Assembly: GCF_002799245.1 (NCBI RefSeq)
Contig: NZ_NEQV01000002.1
Coordinates: 186,001 to 250,000, forward strand
Length of the DNA stretch: 64,000 bases
From: Stenotrophomonas maltophilia
GTDB lineage: Bacteria > Pseudomonadota > Gammaproteobacteria > Xanthomonadales > Xanthomonadaceae
Direction: 5' to 3'
Part shown: positions 34,131 to 43,079 of the stretch, one piece after another
Position numbering within the stretch: position 1 is the stretch's first letter
Layout of the letters: each line of letters opens with the position of its first letter
The notes under the pieces: generated by a model
Told to the model about the DNA's origin: nothing
Databases searched by the model: none
Seen by the model: only the letters and a program-made list of their open reading frames with translations
Program-made: the position numbers and the translations under genes

Positions 34131-36308
34131 ATGAAATTCAAAGCCCCCGCATTCCTGATGGCCCTGGCGCTGGTCGCGCCGCTGGCGTTGGCGGCCAAGG
34201 CCGACTCGCCTGCATTGCCTGCCGCGGCCACCGCCGATCAGGTGACCACCTCCAAGCTGGTGTATGGCCTGCTGTCCGACAGCCGTTATGCCTACCGCCC
34301 GCGCGCGCTGGACGAGGCCACCTCCAAGGACGTGTTCAAGCGTTACCTGGAGACGCTGGACGGCGCCAAGCAGTACTTCACCCAGGCCGACGTGGCGCGT
34401 TTCGCGCCGTTCGAAGCCAATATTTCCTCGGCCATCCGTGGCGGCGAGCTTGAGCCGGCGTTCCAGGTGTTTGCGGTCTACAAGCAGCGCGTCGGCGAAC
34501 GTGTGGCCTATGCGCGCAAGCTGCTCAAACAGGAACCGGACTTCACCACCGACGAGCGCTTCGAGTACGACCGCAAGAAGGTGCCGTGGGCGGCCAGCAA
34601 CGCCGAGCTGGATGAGCTGTGGCGCAAGTCGGTGAAGAACGACTGGCTGCGCCTGAAGCTGGCCGGCAAGAAGCCGGACGACATCCGCAAGACGCTGGAC
34701 AAGCGCTACGCGACGCTGGAGAAGTCGGTCAACGAGCTGAAGGGCGAAGACGTCTTCCAGTTCTTCATGAACGCTTATACCAGCGCCGTCGATCCGCACA
34801 CCGATTACTTCACCCCGCGCACCGCCGAGAACTTCAACCAGGCGATGTCGCTGTCGCTGGAAGGCATCGGTGCGCAGCTGCAGCGCCAGGACGATATGGT
34901 GGTGATCCGCGAGATCATCGCCGGTGGTCCGGCCGCGGTGGACGGCACGCTGAAGCCGGGTGACCGCATCGTGGGTGTGGGCCAGGGCAAGTCCGGCCTG
35001 GTCGAGGACGTGATCGGCTGGCGCATCGACGATGTGGTGGCCAAGATCCGTGGCGCCAAGGACACCCAGGTCAAGCTGGAATTCATTCCGGCTGCCGAAG
35101 GTGCCGACGGCAAGCACCACACCCTGCTGCTGACCCGGCAGAAGGTGCGCCTGGCCGAACAGGCCGCCAAGGGCGAGACCATGACCATTCCGGCCGCCAA
35201 TGGTGAGCCGGCACGCAAGATCGGCGTGATCAAGCTGCCGACCTTCTACCAGGACTTCGAGGGCCGTCGCCGTAATGCGGCCGACTATGCCTCCGCTACC
35301 CGTGACGTGGCCAAGCTGCTGGCCGGTTTCAAGAACGACAAGCTGGATGGCGTGGTGCTGGACCTGCGCAACAACGGTGGTGGTTCGCTGGATGAAGCGA
35401 TCGAACTGACCGGCCTGTTCATCGAGCAGGGCCCGGTGGTGCAGGTGCGCGAGTCCGGTGGCCGTGTCACCGTCAACAGCGACCGCAACCAGGGCGTGGC
35501 GTGGGACGGCCCGCTGGCGGTACTGATCAACCGCGGTTCGGCTTCGGCCTCGGAGATCTTCGCCGGTGCCATCCAGGACTACGGTCGTGGCCTGGTGATC
35601 GGTGAGACCAGCTTCGGCAAGGGCACCGTGCAGAACATCGTCGACCTTGACCGTTGGCCGAGCGGCGAAACCCAGCGCTTCGGCCAGGTCAAGCTGACCA
35701 TCGCCCAGTTCTTCCGCATCAGCGGCAGCAGCACCCAGCACAAGGGCGTGGTGCCGGACCTGGCGTTCCCGGCCAGCGTCGATGCCACCGAATTCGGTGA
35801 AAGCACCTACGACAATGCACTGCCGTGGACCCGCATCGCTGCCGTGCCGCACACCCAGTACGGCAACTTCGCGCCGCTGCTGCCGAAGCTGGAAACCCGC
35901 CACGACGCGCGCATCGCGACCGACAAGGAGTTCCAGTGGTGGAATGAAGACGTGCAGCAGTTCCGCACCGAGGCCGCGAAGAAGTACATCTCGCTCAACG
36001 AGGCCACCCGACGCGCCGAGCGTGAGCGCCAGGACACCCAGCGCAAGGAGCGCCAGCTGATGCGCAAGGAACTGGGCCTGGACCTGGATCCGCTGGCCGA
36101 CGACAGCAGCGACGACGGCCTGACCGGCAATGAGCGCGACATCGTGAAGGATGCCGCCCGCGAGAAGGCCGCCGAAAAGCGCCCGGACCCGCTGCTGCGC
36201 GAGTCGGCCTCGATCCTGGCCGACGCGGTGAACCTGCTGGCCAACGACCGCCCGCTGTCGGCCCAGGTGCTGCCGCAGTCCACCGGCGCGGGGCGTTGGG
36301 CAGACTGA
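34131..36308 (+). CDS. prc: Tail-specific protease Prc (Tsp)
   Basis: Periplasmic carboxy-terminal processing protease of family S41. 725 residues with signal peptide (ALALAAKA near residue 24). Order: N-terminal helical domain, PDZ domain about 245-330 (LEGIGAQLQ, PGDRIVGVGQ), protease domain with S472 in SASASEIF and K497 in SFGKGTVQ, the Ser/Lys dyad expected from E. coli Tsp, and the C-terminal DUF3340 region, rich in charged helices. Upstream, 232 nt separate it from lipA and hold only a GCCGGGCC/GGCCCGGC hairpin just after lipA. Confidence 0.96.
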   Translation: MKFKAPAFLMALALVAPLALAAKADSPALPAAATADQVTTSKLVYGLLSDSRYAYRPRALDEATSKDVFKRYLETLDGAKQYFTQADVARFAPFEANISSAIRGGELEPAFQVFAVYKQRVGERVAYARKLLKQEPDFTTDERFEYDRKKVPWAASNAELDELWRKSVKNDWLRLKLAGKKPDDIRKTLDKRYATLEKSVNELKGEDVFQFFMNAYTSAVDPHTDYFTPRTAENFNQAMSLSLEGIGAQLQRQDDMVVIREIIAGGPAAVDGTLKPGDRIVGVGQGKSGLVEDVIGWRIDDVVAKIRGAKDTQVKLEFIPAAEGADGKHHTLLLTRQKVRLAEQAAKGETMTIPAANGEPARKIGVIKLPTFYQDFEGRRRNAADYASATRDVAKLLAGFKNDKLDGVVLDLRNNGGGSLDEAIELTGLFIEQGPVVQVRESGGRVTVNSDRNQGVAWDGPLAVLINRGSASASEIFAGAIQDYGRGLVIGETSFGKGTVQNIVDLDRWPSGETQRFGQVKLTIAQFFRISGSSTQHKGVVPDLAFPASVDATEFGESTYDNALPWTRIAAVPHTQYGNFAPLLPKLETRHDARIATDKEFQWWNEDVQQFRTEAAKKYISLNEATRRAERERQDTQRKERQLMRKELGLDLDPLADDSSDDGLTGNERDIVKDAAREKAAEKRPDPLLRESASILADAVNLLANDRPLSAQVLPQSTGAGRWAD

Positions 36309-36331
36309 GCGCACATCCCCATGTGACACCC

Positions 36332-36359
36332 GCAGGGGCCGGCATTGCCGGCCCTCTGC
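36332..36359 (+). terminator. Possible terminator hairpin after prc
   Basis: GCAGGGGCCGGC, loop ATT, GCCGGCCCTCTGC. It lacks a T run (it is followed by ATAAAAA), so it may be a stabilising hairpin only. Confidence 0.4.
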
Positions 36360-36361
36360 AT

Positions 36362-36428
36362 AAAAAGGGGACGGAGGGGATTAAGTCGTTTGTGGCACAA
36401 ACGACTTAATCCCCTCCGTCCCCTTTTT
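36362..36428. repeat. 67-bp perfect palindrome (AAAGGGGACGG family)
   Basis: Arms of 33 bp (36362-36394 and 36396-36428) with a single G between them. The sequence equals the arms of the 30408-30485 element, lacking its centre. It lies between prc and the DUF2242 gene. Confidence 0.95.
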
Positions 36429-36524
36429 CGTGCATGAACCGGGAGCAACGCCGGGGGGCCATGTCGACCTGCCGCACACGGGGGCGGGACTACCCTTGGC
36501 GCTTCCGTTCTCGCAGGAGTACCC

Positions 36525-37115
36525 ATGCGGGCCTCCCGTCTTTCCAGCGCTGCCGTGGCGTTCGCCAGTGCCCTGATCCTCTCGGCCTGTGGTGGCCGCG
36601 CCGCCGACAGCACCGTGTTGCGCGAGTCTTTCGATTCCGGCGATACCTTCTCACGCACCGTTGAGGGCCGTCCCGGCGAAGCCTGCGAGGCGGCGCGCCG
36701 CACGCTGCTCAGCCAGGGCTATGCCATCGCCCGGTCCGATGATGCACAGGTGGAAGGCAACAAGAACTTCCAGCCGCGCGAGGACGACCATGAGCAGCTG
36801 GTGCTGCGCATCTCCTGCGCCCCGCGTGGCAGCCAGACGCTGGTGTTCGTCAGTGCCGTGCAGGATCGCTACGCACTGAAGAAGAGCCCGACCTCGGCCA
36901 GTGTCGGCGTTGGTGCGCTGGGCTCGGTATCGCTGCCCTTCGGCAGCAATGACGACTCGCTGGTGAAGGTGGCCAGCAGCACGGTCACCGATGCCGAGTT
37001 CTATCGTCGCTTCTTCCAGCGCCTGCAGCAGTACCTGCCGGCCGCAGCGGGCAAGCCCTCGCCATCGCCGGCACCGGCGCCTGAACCCGCACCGGCGGTT
37101 ACGGACCAGGGCTGA
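36525..37115 (+). CDS. DUF2242 lipoprotein
   Basis: 196 residues with lipobox LSACGG (C22). The conserved block EACEAARRTLLSQGYAIARSDDAQVEG (described by position about 52-78) and the following KNFQPREDDHEQLVLRISC match DUF2242. The C-terminal tail is Pro/Ala-rich. Good ribosome site (CAGGAG) before the ATG. The next gene begins 2 nt after the stop. Function unknown; a role in the outer-membrane or periplasm is inferred from the lipobox. Confidence 0.88.
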   Translation: MRASRLSSAAVAFASALILSACGGRAADSTVLRESFDSGDTFSRTVEGRPGEACEAARRTLLSQGYAIARSDDAQVEGNKNFQPREDDHEQLVLRISCAPRGSQTLVFVSAVQDRYALKKSPTSASVGVGALGSVSLPFGSNDDSLVKVASSTVTDAEFYRRFFQRLQQYLPAAAGKPSPSPAPAPEPAPAVTDQG

Positions 37116-37117
37116 AC

Positions 37118-38371
37118 GTGCGCGGCAGGTGGCTGAGTGTGGCCCTGCTGCTGGCGCCATCGTGGGTGACGGCAGCGTCGTCCCTGGACTGCACGCAGGG
37201 CCTGCTGCAGCGATTGGGGTGGCGCTTCGAGGAGGCGTCCCTCAGCGCGCCGCAGGTGCACGGGGGGCCTGTGTGCACGCGTGCCTCGCTGGCGGAGTCA
37301 CAGGCGGCCGGTGACCTGCGTGTGCTTTGGCCGGCTGCGCTGCCCGCTGCCGCACGACAGGCATTGCTGCAGCGGCTGCTGGATGACCCGGCCACGGTCT
37401 GCGCCTATGCCTTCGAACTGGGGGCGGCCACGCAGCGTGCGACCTCGGCCCTGCAGGGCAATCCCGGGTTCCGATTCTCCGGCCCGCAGCTGGGGTGGAT
37501 CGGCTTCGGGTTACAGGGCGCGCCGGCCCAGGGCTGGCAACGCACGCGCAGTTTCGGTCGTGGCTTCGTGCCCCGTGCCGGCAACAGTCATGCGTTGCAG
37601 GCGTTCTACAGCGGTAGCGTGCGTGCCGAATGCGGTGTCGGCCGCCAGGTCGCGCAGCTGGCCACCCAGCGCGAGCTGTATGGCGATGCTGCCTTCGACA
37701 CCCAGTTCGCAGCGGACGAACTGTCGATCGGCACCTTCCTGGCGCTGCACGATACCGACAGCATCCTGCTCGGCGCGCATGCGGGCGACTTCTTCGCCGA
37801 TGGCAAGGCGGTGCGCACTTCGGCGATGGGGCGGCAGGCGTTCGTGGGCGTACCCGGTTTCATCGAACATGTGTACGACAAGGTCACCCTGGACGACCTG
37901 AGCAACCAGGCCGAGAACTTCGTGGTGGTCGAGGTGGGCGAGGGCGCGGCGCGGGCGCTGGAACTGCACGGCGGCCTGGCCTGGTATGACCAGCGCAATG
38001 CCGAGCTGTGGAAACTGGCGCAGGACATTCCGCGCACAGGCCAACGCTATTTCGAGCGGTTGCTGTTCGAGCGTGATCCGCAGCTGCGCGCACGGCTGGC
38101 GCCGCGCTACCACGATGCATTGCGGCGCATGGACCAGCTGCTGGACGATCCGTTCTACCAGCAGTTCGTGATCTACGTGCATCCGCGCGGTATACGTCCC
38201 ATCGGCTACCACATTGCCCGCCTGCTCGACCGCAACCCGAGAACGCCGTTTTCGATCGACCTGGCGGTGCACAATCTGCATACCACGCTCTACCGGCGTT
38301 GGCGCGAGGCGCAGCTGCGCCACTGCGCGGCTACCGGCAGGCCAGGCAGCCTGACCCTAGACCCCAACTGA
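37118..38371 (+). CDS. Secreted protein of unknown function, 417 residues
   Basis: GTG start 2 nt after the DUF2242 gene. The N-terminus WLSVALLLAPSWVTAAS is a signal peptide, so the product is periplasmic. No family recognised with confidence. A central segment around C172 (FYSGSVRAECGVGRQVAQLA) recalls a papain-fold or transglutaminase-like nucleophile followed by a helix, with possible His partners later (HGGLAWYD near residue 288), but this is speculative. The C-terminal region is helical (RYHDALRRMDQLLDDPFYQQFVIYVHPRG). It appears to be co-transcribed with the lipoprotein gene. Confidence 0.7.
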   Translation: MRGRWLSVALLLAPSWVTAASSLDCTQGLLQRLGWRFEEASLSAPQVHGGPVCTRASLAESQAAGDLRVLWPAALPAAARQALLQRLLDDPATVCAYAFELGAATQRATSALQGNPGFRFSGPQLGWIGFGLQGAPAQGWQRTRSFGRGFVPRAGNSHALQAFYSGSVRAECGVGRQVAQLATQRELYGDAAFDTQFAADELSIGTFLALHDTDSILLGAHAGDFFADGKAVRTSAMGRQAFVGVPGFIEHVYDKVTLDDLSNQAENFVVVEVGEGAARALELHGGLAWYDQRNAELWKLAQDIPRTGQRYFERLLFERDPQLRARLAPRYHDALRRMDQLLDDPFYQQFVIYVHPRGIRPIGYHIARLLDRNPRTPFSIDLAVHNLHTTLYRRWREAQLRHCAATGRPGSLTLDPN

Positions 38372-38381
38372 AGGTGAAACA

Positions 38382-39287
38382 ATGGATATTGCAATGATCG
38401 GCCTCGGCCGCATGGGCGCCAACATGGCCCAGCGCCTGCATCGCGGCGGCCACCGCGTGGTCGGCTACGACCCGGGCGAAGCTGCCCGCCAGCGCGCCGC
38501 CGAGGCCGGCCTGGAGGTGGTTGATTCGCTGGCCGCCGCCGTTGCCGCGCTGCCGGTACCGCGCGTGGTGTGGCTGATGGTGCCGGCCGGCGAAACCGTC
38601 GACCAGACGCTGGGCCAGCTGACCCCGCACCTGGCCGAGGGTGACATCGTCATCGACGGTGGCAACTCCAACTACCAGGACTCGATCCGCCGCGCCAGGG
38701 CGCTGGCCGAAGACGATCTGGGCTACGTCGACTGCGGCACCAGTGGTGGCGTGTGGGGCCTGCAGGAAGGCTACAGCCTGATGGTCGGTGGCGAAGCGTC
38801 GGTGGTGGAGCAGATCGCCCCGTTGCTGCGCACGCTGGCTCCGGCCGAAGATCGTGGCTGGGGGCGTGTCGGCCCGTCCGGCGCCGGCCACTTCACCAAG
38901 ATGGTCCACAACGGCATCGAGTACGGAATGATGCAGGCCTATGCCGAAGGCTTCGCGCTGATGGAGCGCAAGCAGGAGATGGAGCTGGACCTGGCGCAGG
39001 TGGCGGAAGTGTGGCGCCACGGCAGCGTGGTGCGTTCGTGGCTGCTGGATCTGAGCACCGAAGCACTCAAGCGGAATCCTTCGCTGGATGGCATCGCACC
39101 GTATGTCGAGGATTCCGGCGAAGGCCGCTGGACGGTGGCCGAAGCCATCGCGCTGGACGTGCCGGCACCGGTGATCACCCTGTCGCTGCTGGAACGCCTG
39201 CGTTCGCGTGAGTCCAATTCGTTCACCGACCGCCTGCTGTCGGCGATGCGCAACGAGTTCGGTGGCCACGCCATCAAGAAGTCGTAA
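38382..39287 (+). CDS. gnd: 6-phosphogluconate dehydrogenase, decarboxylating, short type
   Basis: 301 residues, the short GndA/YqeC class rather than the 470-residue type. Rossmann motif GLGRMGANM at the start, the VWLMVPAG loop, catalytic region GTSGGVWG and the GPSGAGHFTKMVHNGIEYGMMQ helix with the catalytic Lys and substrate Asn. In other bacteria short types are often NAD-preferring; here Asp50 in GYDPGEAARQ supports NAD, but this is inference. It follows the secreted protein by 10 nt and may be in the same transcript. Confidence 0.93.
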   Translation: MDIAMIGLGRMGANMAQRLHRGGHRVVGYDPGEAARQRAAEAGLEVVDSLAAAVAALPVPRVVWLMVPAGETVDQTLGQLTPHLAEGDIVIDGGNSNYQDSIRRARALAEDDLGYVDCGTSGGVWGLQEGYSLMVGGEASVVEQIAPLLRTLAPAEDRGWGRVGPSGAGHFTKMVHNGIEYGMMQAYAEGFALMERKQEMELDLAQVAEVWRHGSVVRSWLLDLSTEALKRNPSLDGIAPYVEDSGEGRWTVAEAIALDVPAPVITLSLLERLRSRESNSFTDRLLSAMRNEFGGHAIKKS

Positions 39288-39297
39288 TCACCGCGTC

Positions 39298-39384
39298 GGG
39301 GTCAGAGCCCGTTGCGCAGCAACGGGATCCGACCCCATGCAGATCGGGGTCGGATCCCTTTCCGCAGGAAAGGGCTCTGACCCC
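39298..39384. repeat. Two adjacent GGGGTCAGAG/GGGGTCGGAT palindromes
   Basis: Element 39298-39336 runs GGGGTCAGAGCCCGTTG to GGATCCGACCCC; element 39346-39384 runs GGGGTCGGATCCC to GGGCTCTGACCCC. The two are in opposite orientation and can also pair with each other, giving one large cruciform. They lie between convergent gnd and the oxidoreductase gene. Confidence 0.88.
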
Positions 39385-39411
39385 ATCAACAACCCCATCA
39401 ACACCACGGCG

Positions 39412-40455
39412 TCATGCCAGTTCGATCCGCCGCCCTTCGCGCGCGCTGTCCATGCCGGCCTGCAGCAGCCGCATCAGCTGCAGTGCCTGCAGCGGGCTGA
39501 CCGTCGCTTCGCCATCGCCGTGCATCGCGGCGGCGAACTGTGCATACAGCCGGCGATAGTCACCCGGCAGGTTGTCGACGGTACTGCGCTGCACGTTGTC
39601 CTCGGCGTCGCAGCGCAGCAGTTCGCCATGCCGCGGATCGATGCCCCAGCCCGGCGCGCCCGGGGCAACACCGCGGCGCAGCTGCGCTTCCTGCACATCC
39701 AGGCCCTGCTTGATCCAGCTTGCCTTGCTGCCATGCACGCTGAAGTGCGGGGTAGGGGCAGCCACCAGTGAGCCGGAATGCACGATGGCGCGATGACGTG
39801 GGTAGTGCAGCACGGCGTGGAAGTAATCGATGCCGGCGCCGCCTTCGCGCTGCACGGCCAGATCCGCATCGATGGCCTCGGGCCAGCCGAACAGCACCAG
39901 CATCTGGTCCAGCAGGTGCGGGCCGAGGTCGTACCACAGGCCGCTGCCCGGCCCGTCCTGTTCGCGCCAGCGGTCGCGAACCTGCGGCCGGTAACGATCG
40001 AAATGCGCGTGGCACTCGGCCACGTCGCCCAGCGTGCCTTCGGCCAGCAGCGCCTGCAGGGTGAGGAAGTCGGCATCGAAACGCCGGTTCTGGAACACGG
40101 TGGCGATGCGTCCGGCATCGCGTGCTGCGGCCAGCACGGTTTCCGCCTCGGCCACATCCAGCGCGAACGGCTTGTCGACCAGCACGTGCTTGCCGGCGGC
40201 CAGCGCGGCCAGGGCCAGTGGCGCGTGTTGTTCGTTCGGCGTGGCGATCACTACCGCATCCACCGCTGGATCGTCGAACACGTCCTGCGGCGTTGCACGT
40301 ACGTGCACATCGCTGAACGTACGCAGCAGGGTGTCACGCTGCGAGCTGACGATGCTGTGCAGGGCCAGGCCGGGCGTGTGCTGGATCAGCGGCGCATGGA
40401 AAACGCGGCCGGCGAGGCCGTAGCCGATCAGGGCCAGGTGCAGGTCGGGGCGCAT
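39412..40455 (-). CDS. Gfo/Idh/MocA family NAD(P)-dependent oxidoreductase
   Basis: 347 residues. N-terminal Rossmann fold (LALIGYGLAGRVFHAPLI), the EKP-like motif here as VDKPFALDVAEAE and C-terminal substrate domain with WYDLGPHLLDQMLVLFG, where the Asp-x-x-x-His pair is typical. It resembles YdgJ/scyllo-inositol dehydrogenase-like proteins; the substrate cannot be given. Monocistronic, divergent from the BON gene. Confidence 0.92.
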   Translation of the reverse strand: MRPDLHLALIGYGLAGRVFHAPLIQHTPGLALHSIVSSQRDTLLRTFSDVHVRATPQDVFDDPAVDAVVIATPNEQHAPLALAALAAGKHVLVDKPFALDVAEAETVLAAARDAGRIATVFQNRRFDADFLTLQALLAEGTLGDVAECHAHFDRYRPQVRDRWREQDGPGSGLWYDLGPHLLDQMLVLFGWPEAIDADLAVQREGGAGIDYFHAVLHYPRHRAIVHSGSLVAAPTPHFSVHGSKASWIKQGLDVQEAQLRRGVAPGAPGWGIDPRHGELLRCDAEDNVQRSTVDNLPGDYRRLYAQFAAAMHGDGEATVSPLQALQLMRLLQAGMDSAREGRRIELA

Positions 40456-40625
40456 GGCAGGGCTCCGGCAGTGGGAAGGGCAGGGTAAACGACGGCTGCT
40501 GGAAGGCCAAAACTGAACCGTTGCCGTTGGAAACGCTTCGATTCACGGCGGCATGACCGCAACGCCACGCCTGCTCTACGTCGGCTTGTCCAGACTGGCA
40601 GCACATTCCGAAGGAGTACGACACG

Positions 40626-41012
40626 ATGAGCAATACCACCCGCATGCTGGTTGCTTCGACCCTGACGCTGGGCCTGGCGCTGTCCTCCTCGGCTGCATTC
40701 GCCAAGGATCCGGCCGCGAAGAGCCCGCCCAAGACCGACCACTCGGCGATGACCCACGCCGACCGGCATGAGTCCAACGAGCCGGTGACCGACAGCTGGA
40801 TCACCACCAAGGTGAAGGCTGACCTGCTGGCCAGCAGCAACGTTCCGGGCACTGAAATCAAGGTGGAAACCGTGAACGGCGTGGTCAGCCTGAGCGGTGC
40901 CGTGGCCACCCAGGCCGAGAAGGACAAGGCGGTCACCACCGCCAAGGGCATCAAGGGCGTGACCCGCGTCGATGCCGCCGCATTGAAGGTCAGCGCTGCC
41001 GCCAAGCGCTGA
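40626..41012 (+). CDS. BON-domain periplasmic protein (OsmY-like)
   Basis: 128 residues with a signal peptide (cut near SAAFAKDP, residue 26). One BON domain at about residues 54-122 (VTDSWITTKVKADLLASSNV, then VNGVVSLSGAVATQAEKDKA). OsmY-type proteins stabilise the envelope under osmotic stress; with only one BON domain this one is a short relative. AGGAG precedes the ATG. The gene probably has its own promoter in the 170-nt divergent gap. Confidence 0.93.
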   Translation: MSNTTRMLVASTLTLGLALSSSAAFAKDPAAKSPPKTDHSAMTHADRHESNEPVTDSWITTKVKADLLASSNVPGTEIKVETVNGVVSLSGAVATQAEKDKAVTTAKGIKGVTRVDAAALKVSAAAKR

Positions 41013-41035
41013 ACCGGCGCCTGGTGCTTGATCAG

Positions 41036-41062
41036 GCGGGCGCCCCGGCATGGGGCGCCCGC
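41036..41062 (+). terminator. Strong GC hairpin after the BON gene (weak terminator)
   Basis: GCGGGCGCCCC, short loop, GGGGCGCCCGC, an 11-bp stem without a T tract. It may stabilise the 3' end or stop transcription with Rho. Confidence 0.4.
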
Positions 41063-41261
41063 TGGCATCTGGCACCGCGCCATGCCCGGTGGCCTCTGCG
41101 TCCCAGCCGGGCCTGGGCCCGGCGTCGCAGGTCGGGTCTGCGAACCCGTTCAGCCAGCGGCCCCGAAACCCCAGAGTTGTGACCGCCTGCGCTATATTGC
41201 CGGTTCCGCCGCAGCCGGGCTCGCCCCGGCCAACGCTTCGCGGCTGAGCTGACGAGGAACT

Positions 41262-43079
41262 ATGGCGCTGGTTTTCAGTGACGACATCTGGGACCGCTGG
41301 CGGTTGCCGGCCTTGGCGCTGGCCGCTGCCGCGATCATCGTGGTGCCGTGGTTGACCCTGCGCAAACTGCAGCAGGACAGCGAACAAGCGATGGCCTGGG
41401 TCAACCATACCCAGGCCGTGGGCGTGGCGCTGCAGCAACTGCAGGCCGATGTGCGCGATGTCGAATCGGCCGCGTTGACCCTGTCCAAGGGCGTGGATGC
41501 CCCCGGCCTGCGCGAGCGCATGGCCAAGGCCAACGAGATTCCCGGGCGCCTGGCCGAACTGGGCCGGATGACCCGCGACAATCCGGATCAGCTGATCCGC
41601 ATTGGTCGCATCGAATCGATGCTGGATGGCCGCCTGGCGGTGGCCCGTGAGCTGGCGCGGTCCGAACCGAACAGCGACCAGCGCGAGCTGGTCCAGGACC
41701 TGAGCACGCGCTATCCCATCCGCGGGCTGGTGGAAGAACTGCAGGCCAGTGAGCAGGAGCTGCTGTCGCTGCGCGCCGAGCAGGCCGCGCGCCAGCGCAA
41801 GCAGACCGAGCTGGTGTCGTGGAGTTCGCTGGTGATCCAGCTGGCGCTGCTTGGCCTGGTGCTGTGGCTGCTGCAGCGGCAGATCGGCCGTCGCCTGCAT
41901 GCGGAGCGGCAATCGCTGCGCTCGGCCGCACGCGCGGCCTCGGTGCTGCAGACCGTGCGCGAACCGATCGTGCTGCTCGACCGCGACCTGCGCGTGCAGC
42001 TGCACAATCCGGCATTCGCAGAGCTGTATGGCCTGCAGGATGAACGTGCCGATGGCCTGTTGCTGCAGACCGTCGGCGACAACGCCTGGCAGGACCCGGT
42101 GGTACGGCAACGCCTGGCCGACGTGCTGTCGCGCGGTCGCGAACTCTGGGACTTCGAGCATGAGCAGCGCACCGCCGACGGCATGGTGCGCTACATGCTG
42201 CTCAATGCGCGGCGCATGCCGCTGCCCGACACCGATGACGAGGTGGTGCTGCTGACCATCAGCGACGTCACCATGCAGCGCGCAGTGCAGCTGCGCGTGG
42301 AAGAGCTGAACCGCCAGCTGGAAGGCAAGGTCGCGCAGGTATCGGAGGTCAACCGCGAGCTGGAGGCCTTCAGCTACTCGGTCTCGCATGACCTGCGTGC
42401 ACCGCTGCGTCACGTGGCCGGATTCTCCGACAAGCTGTCGCGCCACCTCGGCGATCAGGCCGATGACAAGAGCCGCCACTACCTGGAAGTGATCTCCAGT
42501 TCGGCCCGGCGCATGGCGGCGTTGATCGACGACCTGCTGGTCTACTCGCGGCTGGGCCGCGCGGCGATGCGTCAGCAGGCGGTGGACATGCAGTCGCTGG
42601 TGGCCGATACCCGCGCCATGCTCGATTCCAACCTGCAGGCCGAGGCCGAGAACAGCGGCCATGCGCACCAGGTGGAGTGGAGCATCGCGCCGCTGCCGAT
42701 CGTGGTGGGCGACGAGAACATGATCCGCCAGGTCTGGCTCAACCTGCTCGGCAACGCAGTGAAGTACTCGGGCAACCGCGAACCGGCGAAGATCCGCGTG
42801 GACTACCAGCAGCTGCCCGATGGCGGCCATCAGTTCACGGTCAGCGACAATGGTGCAGGCTTTGACATGACCTACGCCGGCAAGCTGTTCGGTGTGTTCC
42901 AGCGCCTGCACAAGGCCAGTGACTACCCGGGTACCGGCATCGGCCTGGCCAGCGTGCGCCGCGTGCTGACCCGCCATGGCGGCCGTATCTGGGCCGAGGC
43001 CGAACCGGACGTCGGCGCCACCTTCCACTTCTACCTGCCTCCCGCGATCGACGCGGACAAACAAGGTCCTTCTGCATGA
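41262..43079 (+). CDS. Membrane sensor histidine kinase with PAS domain
   Basis: 605 residues. Two membrane helices (about 12-30 and 185-205) flank a periplasmic four-helix CHASE3-like sensor region. A PAS domain follows at about 225-335, then HisKA with phospho-acceptor H376 (SVSHDLRAPL) and HATPase with N box (NLLGNAVKYS), G1 (DNGAGFD) and G2 (GTGIGLASV). This kinase class resembles cyanobacterial and phytochrome-type kinases, but without a chromophore domain. It overlaps the next receiver gene by 4 nt. Confidence 0.95.
   Translation: MALVFSDDIWDRWRLPALALAAAAIIVVPWLTLRKLQQDSEQAMAWVNHTQAVGVALQQLQADVRDVESAALTLSKGVDAPGLRERMAKANEIPGRLAELGRMTRDNPDQLIRIGRIESMLDGRLAVARELARSEPNSDQRELVQDLSTRYPIRGLVEELQASEQELLSLRAEQAARQRKQTELVSWSSLVIQLALLGLVLWLLQRQIGRRLHAERQSLRSAARAASVLQTVREPIVLLDRDLRVQLHNPAFAELYGLQDERADGLLLQTVGDNAWQDPVVRQRLADVLSRGRELWDFEHEQRTADGMVRYMLLNARRMPLPDTDDEVVLLTISDVTMQRAVQLRVEELNRQLEGKVAQVSEVNRELEAFSYSVSHDLRAPLRHVAGFSDKLSRHLGDQADDKSRHYLEVISSSARRMAALIDDLLVYSRLGRAAMRQQAVDMQSLVADTRAMLDSNLQAEAENSGHAHQVEWSIAPLPIVVGDENMIRQVWLNLLGNAVKYSGNREPAKIRVDYQQLPDGGHQFTVSDNGAGFDMTYAGKLFGVFQRLHKASDYPGTGIGLASVRRVLTRHGGRIWAEAEPDVGATFHFYLPPAIDADKQGPSA

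Noticed and set aside
34128..36329. 733-codon minus-strand frame over prc
   Set aside because: Mirror frame of prc with the same extent; the plus-strand product has all Prc domains and catalytic residues.
40506..40545. ECF/sigma-E type promoter before the BON gene
   Set aside because: TGAACC and TCGATT are present, but the 18-nt spacing and incomplete -35 box do not meet a usable standard.
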